A DNA stretch of 64,000 bases from Pseudomonas songnenensis. GTDB taxonomy: Bacteria > Pseudomonadota > Gammaproteobacteria > Pseudomonadales > Pseudomonadaceae. Every line of letters starts with the position of its first letter. Within the stretch, counting starts at the first letter, position 1. A model generated the notes under the pieces. The model saw only the letters and a program-made list of their open reading frames with translations. It was not told where the DNA came from and searched no databases. Position numbers and translations under genes: made by a program. Below, piece after piece: positions 52,565 through 63,287 of this stretch. The stretch is taken from the NCBI RefSeq assembly GCF_003696315.1, contig NZ_RFFN01000006.1:1-64000 (forward strand). The letters are read 5' to 3'.

Positions 52565-53172
52565 GCGAGTCGAGCGAACGCGACGAACGCCACAAGGCGC
52601 GCATGCAGCGCAAGAAGGCGCTGATGGACGAGAAGATCGCCGAGGCGCAGGACGAGTACGGCCTGCTGCTGGTGCATACCGGCAACGGCAAGGGCAAGAG
52701 CAGCTCGGCCTTCGGCATGCTGGCGCGTGCGCTGGGCCATGGCATGAAGGTCGGCGTGGTGCAGTTCATCAAGGGCGCGGCCAGCACCGGCGAGGAGGCG
52801 TTCTTTCGGCGCTTTCCGGATGAGGTGCGCTACCACGTCATGGGCGAGGGCTTCACCTGGGAAACCCAGGATCGCCAGCGTGACATCGCCAAGGCCCGCG
52901 AAGCCTGGGCGGTGGCGGCCGAGCTGCTGGCCGATCCAGAGATTGGCCTGGTGGTGCTCGATGAGCTGAACATCGCATTGAAGTACGGCTACCTGGAGCT
53001 CGCGCCGGTGCTTGCCGACGTCGAGTCGCGGCCGCTGCTGCAGCACGTGGTGGTCACCGGCCGCGGCGCGCCGGACGGGCTGATCGAGGCGGCGGATACC
53101 GTCACCGAAATGGGCCTGATCAAGCACGCGTTCAAGGCGGGTGTTAAGGCGCAGAAAGGCGTGGAGTTCTGA
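52561..53172 (+). CDS. cobO: Cob(I)yrinic acid a,c-diamide adenosyltransferase CobO
   Basis: 203 residues. P-loop GNGKGKSSSAFG; VLDELNIALKYGYL and VVVTGRGAPDGLIEAADTVTEM are CobO/BtuR motifs. It attaches the 5'-deoxyadenosyl group to the corrinoid cobalt. The start overlaps the stop of the preceding membrane protein. Confidence 0.96.
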   Translation: MSESSERDERHKARMQRKKALMDEKIAEAQDEYGLLLVHTGNGKGKSSSAFGMLARALGHGMKVGVVQFIKGAASTGEEAFFRRFPDEVRYHVMGEGFTWETQDRQRDIAKAREAWAVAAELLADPEIGLVVLDELNIALKYGYLELAPVLADVESRPLLQHVVVTGRGAPDGLIEAADTVTEMGLIKHAFKAGVKAQKGVEF

Positions 53173-53192
53173 TGATCGTTGCGACCAGTGAC

Positions 53193-53218
53193 GGTGGATG
53201 GGTGAAGCGTCATCCACC
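53193..53218. repeat. REP-like hairpin between cobO and cobB
   Basis: GGTGGATG and CATCCACC form an 8-bp stem around GGTGAAGCGT; CCTACGG follows. Opposite orientation to the related hairpin at 39447-39472. It sits in the only gap of the cob run without translational overlap and may lower or stabilise downstream mRNA. Confidence 0.65.
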
Positions 53219-53260
53219 CTACGGCACCTGCCTGCGTGAAATGGTGAACGGGAGACCGCG

Positions 53261-54553
53261 ATGACCAGTAGAAACTGCCCGGCACTGTTGATCGCCGCAC
53301 CTGCTTCCGGCCAGGGCAAGACCACCGTCACCGCGGCGCTGGCGCGGTTGCATGCGCGGCAGGGCAAGCGCGTGCGGGTGTTCAAGTGCGGGCCGGACTT
53401 TCTCGACCCGATGATCCTCGCGCGTGCCAGCGGCAAGCCGGTCTATCAGCTCGACCTGTGGATGGTCGGCGAAGAGGAGTCGCGGCGCCTGCTCTGGGAA
53501 GCGGCGGGCGAGGCCGACCTGATCCTGATCGAAGGGGTGATGGGCCTGTTCGATGGTGCGCCCTCGGCGGCCGATCTGGCGCGGCGCTTCGGCGTGCCGG
53601 TGCTGGCGGTCATCGATGGCTCGGCCATGGCGCAGACCTTCGGCGCCATGGCGCACGGGCTGAGCAGCTTCCAGCCGGACCTGCCGTTCGACGGCGTGTT
53701 GGCCAATCGGGTCGGCAGCGCCCGGCATGGCGAGATTCTGCGCGACAGCCTGCCGGAATCGATCCGCTGGTACGGCGCCCTGCCGCGCAGTGTCGAGGTG
53801 GAGCTGCCCAGTCGGCACCTCGGGCTGGTGCAGGCCGAGGAGCTGGCTGATCTGGACGCCCGCCTGGATGCCGCGGCCGATGCCCTGGCAATCAGTGCCG
53901 ACACCGAGTTGCCTGCACCGGTCACCTTCGCCGCGCCGGCCAGCGCGCCGCTCGAACCCCTGCTGGCGGGTGTACGCATCGGTGTCGCGCGCGATGCGGC
54001 CTTTGCCTTTCTCTACCAGGCCAATCTCGACCTGCTGCAGGCGTTGGGCGCCGAGTTGCTGTTTTTCTCGCCGCTGCGCTTCGCCCGCTTGCCGGCCGTG
54101 GACAGCCTGTACCTGCCGGGGGGTTACCCCGAACTGCACCTGCGTGCACTGTCGCGCAACGGACCGATGGCCGAGGCGATCCGCGCGCATCATGAGGCGG
54201 GCAAGCCGATCCTGGCCGAGTGCGGCGGCATGCTCTACCTGCTCGACGGGCTGACCGACCGCGGCGACGAGCGCGCGCAGATGCTCGGCCTGCTGCCCGG
54301 CGAGGCGCGCATGCACAAGCGCCTGACGGCATTGGCGCTGCAGGAAGTGGAGCTGCCGGAAGGGCGGCTGCGCGGGCACACCTTCCACCATTCCGCGCTG
54401 GAGTCGCCACTCGAGCCGTTAGCTCGCGGCGAGTGCCCGAACTACAAGCGCACTGCCGAAGCGGTCTATCGCCGGGGCCGGCTGACGGCGTCCTACATCC
54501 ACCTCTACCTACCGTCCGATCCGGCAGCCGCCGCGGCGCTGTTCCGGCCATGA
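53261..54553 (+). CDS. cobB: Cobyrinate a,c-diamide synthase CobB/CbiA
   Basis: 430 residues. N-terminal dethiobiotin synthetase-like domain with P-loop APASGQGKTTVT, and a C-terminal glutamine amidotransferase domain with the Cys nucleophile in ILAECGGMLYLLDG. It amidates the a and c carboxylates of the corrin ring. Stop overlaps bluB by ATGA. Confidence 0.96.
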   Translation: MTSRNCPALLIAAPASGQGKTTVTAALARLHARQGKRVRVFKCGPDFLDPMILARASGKPVYQLDLWMVGEEESRRLLWEAAGEADLILIEGVMGLFDGAPSAADLARRFGVPVLAVIDGSAMAQTFGAMAHGLSSFQPDLPFDGVLANRVGSARHGEILRDSLPESIRWYGALPRSVEVELPSRHLGLVQAEELADLDARLDAAADALAISADTELPAPVTFAAPASAPLEPLLAGVRIGVARDAAFAFLYQANLDLLQALGAELLFFSPLRFARLPAVDSLYLPGGYPELHLRALSRNGPMAEAIRAHHEAGKPILAECGGMLYLLDGLTDRGDERAQMLGLLPGEARMHKRLTALALQEVELPEGRLRGHTFHHSALESPLEPLARGECPNYKRTAEAVYRRGRLTASYIHLYLPSDPAAAAALFRP

Positions 54554-55197
54554 GCGCGCATGCCTTCAGCCCGCAGGAGCGCGCGGCGGTCTATCGCGCC
54601 ATCGGCGAGCGTCGCGACATGCGCCATTTCGCCGGCGGCGAGGTGGCACCGGAGCTGCTGTCGAGGCTGCTCAACGCGGCGCATCAGGCACCCAGTGTCG
54701 GCCTGATGCAACCGTGGCGCTTTATCCGCATCACCCGCGCCGAGTTGCGCACGGCCATCGCCGATCTGGTCGGCGAGGAGCGTCAACGCACGGCCCAGGC
54801 GCTCGGCGAGCGTTCCGCCGAGTTCATGCGGCTCAAGGTCGAGGGCATCGAGGATTGTGCCGAGCTGCTGGTTGCCGCGTTGATGGATGGCCGCGAGCAA
54901 CATATCTTCGGCCGCCGCACGCTGCCGGAGATGGACCTCGCCTCGCTGGCCTGCGCGATCCAGAATCTCTGGCTCGCGGCGCGGGCGGAAGGCCTGGGGC
55001 TGGGCTGGGTGTCACTGTTCGATCCCGCTGCGCTGGCCGCCTTGCTCGGTATGCCGGAAGGTGCCAAGCCGGTGGCGATACTCTGTCTCGGGCCGGTGCA
55101 GGAGTTCTACCCGGTGCCGATGCTGGCACTGGAGGGCTGGACCACGCCGCGACCGCTGCACGAACTGGTTTTCGAGAATGCCTGGGAGGCGAAATGA
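54550..55197 (+). CDS. bluB: 5,6-dimethylbenzimidazole synthase BluB
   Basis: 215 residues, nitroreductase-like fold. RDMRHFAGGEV and NAAHQAPSVGLMQPWRFI bind reduced FMN; GLGLGWVSLFDPAALAALLGMP follows. It cuts FMN with O2 to make the lower ligand of B12, so this strain can make the ligand aerobically. Overlaps its neighbours at both ends. Confidence 0.95.
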   Translation: MSAHAFSPQERAAVYRAIGERRDMRHFAGGEVAPELLSRLLNAAHQAPSVGLMQPWRFIRITRAELRTAIADLVGEERQRTAQALGERSAEFMRLKVEGIEDCAELLVAALMDGREQHIFGRRTLPEMDLASLACAIQNLWLAARAEGLGLGWVSLFDPAALAALLGMPEGAKPVAILCLGPVQEFYPVPMLALEGWTTPRPLHELVFENAWEAK

Positions 55198-55994
55198 GCA
55201 AGGGGCCGCAGCGCATCGTCTGCCTGTCCACCGAGACCTGCGAAACGCTTTACCTGCTGGGCGAGCAGGCGCGCATCGTCGGCATTTCCGGCTTCACCGT
55301 GCGTCCGCCGCAGGCCCGCAAGGAGAAGCCCAAGGTCAGCGGCTTCACCAGCGTCAAGCATGAGCAGATTCTCGCCCTGGAGCCGGACCTGGTGCTCGGC
55401 TACAGCGACCTGCAGGGCGACATGCTCGCCGAGCTGGCGCGTGAAGGGCTGGAAGTGCACCTGTTCAACCAGCGCGATATCGCCGGCATCCTGCGCATGA
55501 TCGAGACCCTCGGTGCGCTGGTGCATGCCGGCGAGCGTGCGCGGGCGCTGATCGCCGAGCTGCAGGCGGGGCTGGATGCCATCCGCGCCAGCGCGGCAAC
55601 TTTGCCGCGCCGGCCGCGGGTGTATTTCGAGGAGTGGAATGAGCCGCTGATATCCGGCATCGCCTGGGTCAGCGAGCTGATCGAACTGGCCGGTGGCGAG
55701 GACTGCTTCGCCGAGCTCGCGCCATTCAAGCGCGCCAAGCAACGCATCATCGAGGACCCGCAGGACGTGGTGCGCCGCGCGCCGGAGCTGATCGTCGGCT
55801 CCTGGTGTGGCCGCCGTTTCCGGCCGGAACAGGTGGCGGCCCGGCCAGGCTGGCAGGCGATTCCGGCGGTGCGCACGGGCCAGCTGTACGAGATCAAGTC
55901 GCCGGACATCCTCAACCCCGGCCCGGCGGTGCTGACCGACGGCGTACGCCAGCTGCATGCGCTGATCAGTGCCTGCGCGCAGAGGGCCGAGTGA
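55194..55994 (+). CDS. BtuF-like cobalamin-binding protein without signal peptide
   Basis: 266 residues, class III periplasmic binding protein fold: [41 protein letters not shown], and [17 protein letters not shown]. BtuF proteins normally have an export signal; this one starts [12 protein letters not shown] directly in the fold, and its start is fixed by the ATGA overlap with bluB. No btuC or btuD adjoins. It may act in the cytoplasm as a corrinoid carrier, or be a family member of another role. Confidence 0.8.
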   Translation: MSKGPQRIVCLSTETCETLYLLGEQARIVGISGFTVRPPQARKEKPKVSGFTSVKHEQILALEPDLVLGYSDLQGDMLAELAREGLEVHLFNQRDIAGILRMIETLGALVHAGERARALIAELQAGLDAIRASAATLPRRPRVYFEEWNEPLISGIAWVSELIELAGGEDCFAELAPFKRAKQRIIEDPQDVVRRAPELIVGSWCGRRFRPEQVAARPGWQAIPAVRTGQLYEIKSPDILNPGPAVLTDGVRQLHALISACAQRAE

Positions 55995-56902
55995 GTCTGT
56001 TCCTCACCGTTGGCGCGGCGCTGCTGCTGGATGCGTTGCTAGGCGAGCCGAAGCGGGCACATCCACTGGTGGCCTTCGGTCGCCTGGCCGATCGCCTGGA
56101 ACAGCATTTCAACGGGGCTGCGGCGCGCGGCTGGCGCAGCCACGGGGTGACCGCCTGGTGCCTGGCGGTGTTGCCACTGACCGTGCTGGCCTGGCTGCTC
56201 AGCCTGTTGCCGGGCATCGGCTGGCTGGTGGAGATCGTGCTGCTCTATCTGGCCCTGGGCCTGCGCAGCCTCGGCGAGCATGCACTGCCGGTGGCGCAGG
56301 CGCTGTGGCGGCATGATCTGCCCGAGGCACGCCGCCGCGTCGGTTGGATCGTCAGCCGCGACACCACGCAGCTGGATGAGGAGGGCGTGGCCCGCGCGGC
56401 CACCGAGTCGGTACTGGAGAACGGCAGCGATGCGGTGTTCGCCGCGCTGTTCTGGTTCGCCGTCGCGGGCGCGCCGGGTGTGGTGCTGTATCGCCTGAGC
56501 AACACGCTGGACGCCATGTGGGGCTATCGCAACGCGCGCTTCGAGCGCTTTGGCTGGGCCGCGGCGCGCATCGACGACGTGCTCAATTACGTGCCGGCAC
56601 GGCTGGTCGCGCTGACCTACGCACTGCTCGGGCGCACCCGCCGCGCGCTGCGTTGCTGGCGCACCCAGGCACCGCTGTGGGACAGCCCCAACGCCGGTCC
56701 GGTAATGGCGTCCGGAGCTGGGGCGCTGGGTGTGGTGTTGGGCGGCTCTGCCATTTATCACGGCGAAGTGCATGCACGGCCCGAGCTGGGCCGGGGCAGC
56801 GCCCCGCAGGCGCGGCATATCGAACATGCGCTGGACCTGGTCTGGGGGGGCGTCGGTGTCTGGCTGCTGGCGCTGCTGTTCGGTGGCTGGCTCTATGCTT
56901 GA
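55991..56902 (+). CDS. cobD: Adenosylcobinamide-phosphate synthase CbiB/CobD
   Basis: 303 residues from a GTG start that overlaps the previous stop (GTGA). Several membrane helices; motifs [52 protein letters not shown] and LDAMWGYRN are CbiB signatures. It attaches aminopropanol phosphate to adenosylcobyric acid. Confidence 0.95.
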   Translation: MSLFLTVGAALLLDALLGEPKRAHPLVAFGRLADRLEQHFNGAAARGWRSHGVTAWCLAVLPLTVLAWLLSLLPGIGWLVEIVLLYLALGLRSLGEHALPVAQALWRHDLPEARRRVGWIVSRDTTQLDEEGVARAATESVLENGSDAVFAALFWFAVAGAPGVVLYRLSNTLDAMWGYRNARFERFGWAAARIDDVLNYVPARLVALTYALLGRTRRALRCWRTQAPLWDSPNAGPVMASGAGALGVVLGGSAIYHGEVHARPELGRGSAPQARHIEHALDLVWGGVGVWLLALLFGGWLYA

Positions 56903-57884
56903 GCACGGTGGACGACTGCGCGCAGCCGCACAGCGCTACGGCATTCCGCTTTCGGATTGGCTCGACCTTTCCACCGGTATCGCCCCTTATCACCCGCCGT
57001 TGCCGAGCATTTCCAGCTGCGCCTGGACACGTCTGCCAGAGCCTGACGATGGCCTGGAGGAGGCGGCGCGGCAGTACTACGGCGCGCGTGCGGTGTTGCC
57101 GGTGGCCGGTTCGCAGAGTGCCATTCAGGCCTTGCCGCGCCTGCGCGGGCAGGCGCGGGTCGGCATCGTGTCGCCCTGTTATGCCGAGCACGCCGAGGCC
57201 TGGCGCCGCCTCGGCCATCGGGTCGTCGAGCTCTGCGAGGCCAGCGTGCCGCGCGCGCTGGATCAGCTCGACGTGCTGGTGGTGGTCAACCCGAACAATC
57301 CCACCGGCCAGATGATCGCGCCGCAGCGTCTGCTGGAATGGCGCAGCGATCTGGCGGCGTACGGCGGTTGGCTGGTGGTGGATGAGGCGTTCATGGACTG
57401 CACGCCCGAGCACAGCCTGGCCGCGCACAGCCACCTGCCGGGACTGGTCGTGCTGCGCTCGTTCGGCAAGTTCTTCGGCCTGGCTGGCGCGCGACTGGGC
57501 TTCGTGCTGGCTCATGCCGGCCTGTTGCGTTCCCTCGCCAGGCTGCTCGGCCCCTGGACGGTGAATGGCCCGACCCGGCAGCTCGCTGCCGAGCTGCTGG
57601 CCGATCAGTCCGCTCAACAGCGCCAGCGCGAATGCCTGCACTGCGACGGCCAGCGCCTGGTTGATCTGCTGCGGCGCCACGAGCTGGCGCCGCTCGGTGG
57701 CTGCGCACTGTTCCAGTGGCGGGTCAGCGCCGACGCCGCGCTCTTGCATGACTTTCTCGCCCGTCGCGGCATTCTCACCCGGCTTTTCGCGCAGCCTTCC
57801 AGCGTTCGCTTCGGCCTGCCGACCGATGTCGGCTGGGCGCGCCTGGAGCAGGCACTGCAATCCTTCAGGGAGCAACATCCATGA
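56895..57884 (+). CDS. cobC: Threonine-phosphate decarboxylase CobC
   Basis: 329 residues, PLP enzyme of the class I/II aminotransferase fold. [13 protein letters not shown] at the start, [10 protein letters not shown], and the PLP lysine in [16 protein letters not shown]. It makes aminopropanol phosphate from threonine phosphate for the cobD step. The ATG lies 8 bases inside the end of cobD. Confidence 0.94.
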   Translation: MLEHGGRLRAAAQRYGIPLSDWLDLSTGIAPYHPPLPSISSCAWTRLPEPDDGLEEAARQYYGARAVLPVAGSQSAIQALPRLRGQARVGIVSPCYAEHAEAWRRLGHRVVELCEASVPRALDQLDVLVVVNPNNPTGQMIAPQRLLEWRSDLAAYGGWLVVDEAFMDCTPEHSLAAHSHLPGLVVLRSFGKFFGLAGARLGFVLAHAGLLRSLARLLGPWTVNGPTRQLAAELLADQSAQQRQRECLHCDGQRLVDLLRRHELAPLGGCALFQWRVSADAALLHDFLARRGILTRLFAQPSSVRFGLPTDVGWARLEQALQSFREQHP

Positions 57885-59338
57885 CCACGCTGATGGTGCA
57901 GGGCACCACCTCGGATGCCGGCAAGAGCACGCTGGTGACTGCGCTGTGCCGCTGGCTGGCACGCCAGGGCGTTGCCGTCGTGCCGTTCAAACCGCAGAAC
58001 ATGGCGCTCAACAGCGCGGTGACTGCAGATGGCGGTGAAATCGGCAGGGCTCAGGCCGTACAGGCGCAGGCGGCGAACCTTGCGCCGCACACCGACATGA
58101 ACCCGGTGCTCCTGAAGCCCAACAGCGACATCGGTGCCCAGGTGATCATCCACGGCCGCGCGGTAACCAGCATGGATGCCGTTGCCTACCACGACTACAA
58201 GCGCGTGGCGATGCAGGCGGTGCTCGATTCGTACCGGCGGCTGTCAGCGGCTTATCGCGTGGTGATGGTCGAGGGCGCAGGCTCGCCTGCGGAGATCAAT
58301 CTGCGCGCCGGTGATATCGCCAACATGGGCTTCGCCGAGGCGGCGGACTGCCCGGTGATACTGATCGCCGATATCGACAAGGGGGGCGTGTTCGCCCATC
58401 TGGTCGGCACCCTGGCGTTGCTTTCCGAAAGCGAGCAGGCGCGGGTGCAGGGCTTCGTCATCAACCGTTTCCGCGGCGATATCGCGCTGTTGCAGCCCGG
58501 CCTCGACTGGCTGGAACAACGCACCGGCAAGCCGGTGCTGGGCGTGCTGCCGTATCTGATGGATTTCCATCTGGAAGCCGAGGACGCCATCGACGTGCGC
58601 CAGTCCGGCAGGGCCGGCGAGACGCTGAAGGTGGTGGTGCCCGTGCTGCCGCGCATCAGTAATCACACCGATTTCGATCCGTTGCGCCTGCACCCGCAGG
58701 TCGATCTGCAATTCGTCGGTCCCGGACAGGCGATCCCGGCTGCCGATCTGATCATCCTGCCCGGTTCGAAAAGCGTGCGCGCCGACCTTGCCTGGCTGCG
58801 CGCCAACGGCTGGGAAGGGGCGATCCGCAAGCACCTGCGCTACGGCGGCAAATTGCTGGGCATCTGCGGCGGCCTGCAGATGCTCGGCACGCGCATTGCC
58901 GATCCGCTCGGGCTGGAAGGTCCGGCGGGGGAGAGCGAGGCGCTTGGGCTGCTGGATTTCGACACGGTTCTTGAGACCGACAAGCAGTTGCGCAACGTCA
59001 CCGGCCGGTTGCTACCGGGCGGCGTGCCGGTCAGCGGCTACGAGATCCATGCCGGCGTCAGCAATGGCCCGGCCCTTGAGCAGCCAGCCGTGCGGCTCGA
59101 CGACGGACGCTGCGATGGCGCCATCAGCACCGATGGCCAGATTCTCGGCACCTACCTGCACGGCCTGTTCGAAGGCCCCGAGGCCTGTGCCGCGCTGCTG
59201 CGCTGGGCTGGGCTTGAGGCGGTACAAACCGTCGATTACCACGGGTTGCGCGAGCGTGACATCGAGCGCCTCGCCGACCTGGTCGAGACGCATCTGGATA
59301 CCGCGCACCTGCGCCGACTCTGCGGGCTGGGAGGCTGA
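57881..59338 (+). CDS. cobQ: Cobyric acid synthase CobQ/CbiP
   Basis: 485 residues. Synthetase domain with [22 protein letters not shown] and [13 protein letters not shown]; amidotransferase domain with the Cys nucleophile in [12 protein letters not shown]. It amidates the b, d, e and g carboxylates. ATGA overlap with cobC. Confidence 0.97.
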   Translation: MTTLMVQGTTSDAGKSTLVTALCRWLARQGVAVVPFKPQNMALNSAVTADGGEIGRAQAVQAQAANLAPHTDMNPVLLKPNSDIGAQVIIHGRAVTSMDAVAYHDYKRVAMQAVLDSYRRLSAAYRVVMVEGAGSPAEINLRAGDIANMGFAEAADCPVILIADIDKGGVFAHLVGTLALLSESEQARVQGFVINRFRGDIALLQPGLDWLEQRTGKPVLGVLPYLMDFHLEAEDAIDVRQSGRAGETLKVVVPVLPRISNHTDFDPLRLHPQVDLQFVGPGQAIPAADLIILPGSKSVRADLAWLRANGWEGAIRKHLRYGGKLLGICGGLQMLGTRIADPLGLEGPAGESEALGLLDFDTVLETDKQLRNVTGRLLPGGVPVSGYEIHAGVSNGPALEQPAVRLDDGRCDGAISTDGQILGTYLHGLFEGPEACAALLRWAGLEAVQTVDYHGLRERDIERLADLVETHLDTAHLRRLCGLGG

Positions 59339-59340
59339 AC

Positions 59341-59859
59341 ATGCTGGAACTGATCCTTGGCGGTGCCCGCTCAGGCAAGAGCCGCTTTGCCGAGCGGCTG
59401 GCTGCCGAAAGCGGCCTGTCAGTTACCTATATCGCCACAAGCCAGGCGCTGGACGGCGAGATGACTGAGCGCATCGCCCATCACCGTGAGCGGCGCCCGG
59501 CGCACTGGACACTGGTCGAAGAACCCCTGCAACTCGCTCGGGTGCTTCGCGAGCAGGCTGCCGCGAATCGCTGCCTGCTGGTCGACTGCCTGACCCTCTG
59601 GCTGACCAACCTGCTGATGCTGGACGACCCGGCGCGCCTCACCGAGGAGCGTGATGCCCTGCTCGAATGCCTGGATGGGTTGCCGGGGCGAGTCCTGCTG
59701 GTCAGCAACGAGACCGGCCTCGGGGTGGTGCCGCTGGGCGAGCTGACCCGCCGCTATGTGGACGAGGCCGGCTGGCTGCACCAGGCCGTGGCGGAACGGG
59801 CGCAGCGGGTGACCTTCATGGTCGCCGGGCTGCCGATGACATTGAAAGGAGCGCAATGA
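59341..59859 (+). CDS. cobU: Adenosylcobinamide kinase/guanylyltransferase CobU/CobP
   Basis: 172 residues. P-loop [12 protein letters not shown], the His-containing [17 protein letters not shown] (guanylylated His), and [13 protein letters not shown]. It turns adenosylcobinamide into the GDP form for ligand addition. Starts 2 bases after cobQ and overlaps cobT. Confidence 0.96.
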   Translation: MLELILGGARSGKSRFAERLAAESGLSVTYIATSQALDGEMTERIAHHRERRPAHWTLVEEPLQLARVLREQAAANRCLLVDCLTLWLTNLLMLDDPARLTEERDALLECLDGLPGRVLLVSNETGLGVVPLGELTRRYVDEAGWLHQAVAERAQRVTFMVAGLPMTLKGAQ

Positions 59860-60908
59860 TGCACGATTGGTGGAACGAGACTTGTCGAGCGTTGGACGAA
59901 ACCGTTCGCGGCCAGGCATTGGCGCGCCAGGACCAGCTGACCAAACCACGCGGCGCGCTTGGTCAGCTCGAAAGTCTGGCGGTGCTGCTGGCGGCCATGC
60001 AGGGCAGTGAGCGCCCACAAGTCGAGCGTGTGCATGTCAGTGTGTTCGCCGGCGACCACGGGGTGGTGGAAGAGGGGGTTTCGGCGTATCCGCAATCAGT
60101 GACTGGACAGATGCTGCGCAACTTCGTCGGTGGTGGCGCTGCGCTTAGCGTGCTGTCGCGACGCCTGGGTGCGCCATTGGAGGTAACCGATCTGGGCACC
60201 GTGGAGCCGCTGCAGTTGGAGGGCGTAAATCACCTGCGCCTTGGCCCTGGCACGGCGAACTTCATTCGCGAAGCGGCAATGAGCGGCGAACAATTGCGTC
60301 TGGCCCTTGCAGCCGGCCGCGACAGTGCGCAGCGTGCTGCGGAAGGTTCTGCCCAGCTGTTCATCGGTGGCGAAATGGGCATCGGCAATACCACCAGCGC
60401 CAGCGCGTTGGCTGCCGTGCTGCTGCCGCGCTCGCCGTTGACCCTGGTCGGGCCGGGCACCGGCCTCGATCTGGCTGGCGTTCGCCACAAGATTCAGGTG
60501 ATCCAGAGCGCGGTCCGATTGCATGCTGCGTACTGTGGCGAGCCGCTGGAAGCCTTGCGCCGTCTAGGCGGATTCGAAATCGCGGCCTTGGCGGGTGCTT
60601 ACCTGTGCTGCGCGCAGCTGGGTGTTCCGGTGCTGGTCGACGGCTTTATTTGCAGCGCTGCCGCACTCTGTGCGGTGCGGCTGAATCCGGCCTGCCGGCC
60701 GTGGCTGATTTTCGCCCATCGTTCTGCCGAGCCTGGTCATCTGGCCGTCCTGGAAGCGCTCGGTGCCGTGCCGTTGCTCGATCTCGGCTTGCGCCTGGGT
60801 GAAGGCAGCGGGGCGGCGTTGGCGGTGCCGTTGTTGCAGCAGGCCTGCGCGCTGCACAACGACATGGCGACGTTCGCTGAAGCCGCAGTGTCGGACCGAA
60901 CTGCATGA
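59856..60908 (+). CDS. cobT: Nicotinate-nucleotide:dimethylbenzimidazole phosphoribosyltransferase CobT
   Basis: 350 residues. [22 protein letters not shown], the [23 protein letters not shown] block, [14 protein letters not shown] and the catalytic Glu region near the C-terminus are CobT signatures. It activates the lower ligand made by BluB. Two adjacent ATG codons; the first overlaps the cobU stop. Confidence 0.96.
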   Translation: MMHDWWNETCRALDETVRGQALARQDQLTKPRGALGQLESLAVLLAAMQGSERPQVERVHVSVFAGDHGVVEEGVSAYPQSVTGQMLRNFVGGGAALSVLSRRLGAPLEVTDLGTVEPLQLEGVNHLRLGPGTANFIREAAMSGEQLRLALAAGRDSAQRAAEGSAQLFIGGEMGIGNTTSASALAAVLLPRSPLTLVGPGTGLDLAGVRHKIQVIQSAVRLHAAYCGEPLEALRRLGGFEIAALAGAYLCCAQLGVPVLVDGFICSAAALCAVRLNPACRPWLIFAHRSAEPGHLAVLEALGAVPLLDLGLRLGEGSGAALAVPLLQQACALHNDMATFAEAAVSDRTA

Positions 60909-61483
60909 TCACGCGCATCGATCTGCTGCGCCATGGCGAGACCGAGCAGGGCGGCGGCTTTCGCGGCAGTCTCGACGATGCCCTGACCGCTCATGGCTGG
61001 CAGCAGATGCGCGATGCGGTGGCACTTGCCGGCCCTTGGGACGTGCTGGTCAGCTCGCCGCTGCAGCGCTGTGCCGCCTTCGCGCGGGAGCTGGCCGCGC
61101 AGCAGGGTTTGCCGCTGCAGCTGGAGCCGGACCTGCGCGAGTTGCATTTCGGCGACTGGGAAGGCCGTAGCGCCGCCGATCTGATGCAGGACAGTGCCGA
61201 GGCGCTCGGCCTGTTCTGGGCCGATCCCTACGGTTTTACGCCACCCGGTGGCGAACCGCTGGTGCAGTTCGAGGCGCGCGTGCTGGCTGCCATCGACTGT
61301 CTTAGGCAGCGCTTTGCCGGCCAGCGACTGTTGGTCATCTGTCATGCCGGCGTGATGCGCCTGCTGCTGACGCACGCGCGGGGCTTGCCAAGGGAGCAGC
61401 TGCTGGAGGTGGTGGTGGCCCACGGCGAACTGCTGCCGCTCGACGCTCATCCGGCGGGCGAACCGGTCGCCGTCGAGGAATAG
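60905..61483 (+). CDS. Alpha-ribazole phosphatase, CobC-type histidine phosphatase
   Basis: 192 residues. Catalytic RHGET near the start, [27 protein letters not shown] and [12 protein letters not shown] are the histidine-phosphatase motifs. It removes the last phosphate to give alpha-ribazole or cobalamin. No symbol is given because cobC is used for two different enzymes. ATGA overlap with cobT. Confidence 0.92.
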   Translation: MITRIDLLRHGETEQGGGFRGSLDDALTAHGWQQMRDAVALAGPWDVLVSSPLQRCAAFARELAAQQGLPLQLEPDLRELHFGDWEGRSAADLMQDSAEALGLFWADPYGFTPPGGEPLVQFEARVLAAIDCLRQRFAGQRLLVICHAGVMRLLLTHARGLPREQLLEVVVAHGELLPLDAHPAGEPVAVEE

Positions 61484-61492
61484 GACCTGCCG

Positions 61493-62224
61493 ATGCTGCC
61501 GCTATTGATCGCCCTGCAATTTCTCACCAGCTTGCCGATCCGCTTGCCGGCAATGCCGGAGCCCGAGCAGCAGGGTCGTTCGTTACTGTATTACCCCGTG
61601 GTCGGTCTGTTGCTCGGCGCGTTGCTCTGTCTGGCCGCATTTGTACTGGATGGGACGCCGCGGCTGTTACAGGCGGCCTTGCTCCTCACCCTCTGGGTTG
61701 CGCTGACCGGCGCCTTGCACCTCGATGGGCTGGCCGACAGTGCCGACGCCTGGCTGGGTGGCTTCGGCGACCGCGAGCGCACGCTGCAAATCATGAAGGA
61801 CCCGCGCAGCGGCCCGGTCGCCGTGGTGGTTCTGGTGCTTTTGCTGTTGCTTAAATTCAGCGCGCTGTTGGCGTTGCTCCAGGCGCAACAGTACTCCGCA
61901 CTGTTGCTGGCGCCGGTGCTGGGGCGGGCCGCGCTGCCGGCGCTGTTTCTCTTGACGCCATATGTGCGGCCCAACGGCCTTGGTCATGCGCTGGCAGCGA
62001 ATCTGCCGCATGGCGGGGCGCGTGGCGTACTGGCGCTGGTCGCGATGGGTTGTGTGCTGTCCGGCAGCAGCGGGCTGATCGCCCTGTCGTTGGCTGCCGT
62101 GATCTTCCTGCTGGCGCGTCGCGCCATGCTGCGCCGACTCGGCGGCACCACCGGCGATACCGCCGGCGCGCTGCTGGAGCTGGTGGAGTGCACGGTATTG
62201 GTAGGGCTGGCGCTGCAGCTCTAG
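61493..62224 (+). CDS. cobS: Cobalamin synthase CobS/CobV
   Basis: 243 residues, about six membrane helices. ALQFLTSLPIRLP, the metal-site ALHLDGLADSADAWLGG and GDRERTLQIMKDPRSGPVAV are CobS signatures. It joins adenosylcobinamide-GDP and alpha-ribazole phosphate. Last gene of the operon; its end overlaps that of the convergent LysR gene by 4 bases. Confidence 0.95.
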   Translation: MLPLLIALQFLTSLPIRLPAMPEPEQQGRSLLYYPVVGLLLGALLCLAAFVLDGTPRLLQAALLLTLWVALTGALHLDGLADSADAWLGGFGDRERTLQIMKDPRSGPVAVVVLVLLLLLKFSALLALLQAQQYSALLLAPVLGRAALPALFLLTPYVRPNGLGHALAANLPHGGARGVLALVAMGCVLSGSSGLIALSLAAVIFLLARRAMLRRLGGTTGDTAGALLELVECTVLVGLALQL

Positions 62225-63156
62225 CGGTCGGCCAGCGGTCGACGGTCGAGCACGGGCGCATGCTGCGCCATCAGTTCGATGACCCAATCGATGAACACGC
62301 GCAGCTTGGCGCTGACGTGGCGATTCGGTGGGAATGCCAGATACAGCGGCATTTCGTCGAGCCGCCAGTCTTCCAGCAGTGGCAACAGCTCGCCGTTGGC
62401 CAGGTGCGTTCTGACCATGTACTCCGGCAGCCAGATGATGCCCAGCCCGGCCAGCCCCGCGGCCAGGCAGGCGTTGCCATCGTCTACGGCAAGCGCGTAG
62501 CGGCCGTGCACCTGAACCTGCTCGCCCTGTCGCTGCATGACGTACGCCGTCGGTTTGCCGGCGCGCGCCCAGAGAAAGCCGACGACACGGTGGTGGCTGT
62601 TTTCCAGCTCGCTCGGGTGTGTCGGCACGCCGGCGCGTTCGAGGTAGCCGGGCGCCGCATAGACGCCCAGGCGCAGGTCGCCGACGTGGCGGGCTATCAG
62701 TGACTGGTCGGTGATCTCCCCACCACGCACGACGCAGTCCACGTTCTCCCCGATCAGGTCCACCCGCCGGTCGCTGACACCCATGTCCAGCTGGATGTCC
62801 GGATACTTCGCATAAAAGGCCGGCAATGCCGGAATCAGGATCATCCGCGCCAGTGGGCTGGGGACGTCCACGCGCAAGCGTCCTCGCGGTACTGCCGCAG
62901 CGGCGGACAGACTGGTTTCGGCGTCGTCCAGATCCGCCAGCAGCCGCAGCGCCCGTTCGTAATAGGCGGCACCGTCGGCGGTCACGTTGACCTTGCGCGT
63001 GGTGCGGTTGAGCAGCCTGACGCGAAGCCGCGCCTCGAGTTGCTGGACCTGCTGGGTGACGCTGGTCTTGCTGATGCGCAGGGTCTCGGCGGCCTTGGTG
63101 AAGCTGCCGGTCTCCACCACGCGAACGAAGGCCTGCATCGCATCGAAACGGTCCAT
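62221..63156 (-). CDS. LysR-family transcriptional regulator
   Basis: 311 residues. N-terminal winged helix MDRFDAMQAFVRVVETGSFTKAAETLRISKTSVTQQVQQLEARLRVRLLNRTTRKV and a substrate-binding domain. It belongs to the CrgA/DmlR-like group by this N-terminus. It diverges from the ridA gene over 131 bases, the usual sign that it controls that gene. Effector unknown. Confidence 0.9.
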   Translation of the reverse strand: MDRFDAMQAFVRVVETGSFTKAAETLRISKTSVTQQVQQLEARLRVRLLNRTTRKVNVTADGAAYYERALRLLADLDDAETSLSAAAAVPRGRLRVDVPSPLARMILIPALPAFYAKYPDIQLDMGVSDRRVDLIGENVDCVVRGGEITDQSLIARHVGDLRLGVYAAPGYLERAGVPTHPSELENSHHRVVGFLWARAGKPTAYVMQRQGEQVQVHGRYALAVDDGNACLAAGLAGLGIIWLPEYMVRTHLANGELLPLLEDWRLDEMPLYLAFPPNRHVSAKLRVFIDWVIELMAQHAPVLDRRPLADR

Positions 63157-63287
63157 CTGAACTCCCGCGGATTGTTTGGATTATGCAAATAGTGTTGAGC
63201 GACCCGGCGCGTTTATCCAGCGCCTTGCGACTTCTACAGTGAGGCCTCTATTCAACGGGTCGCTCCGACCCTTGCTGGAGGTTGCAC

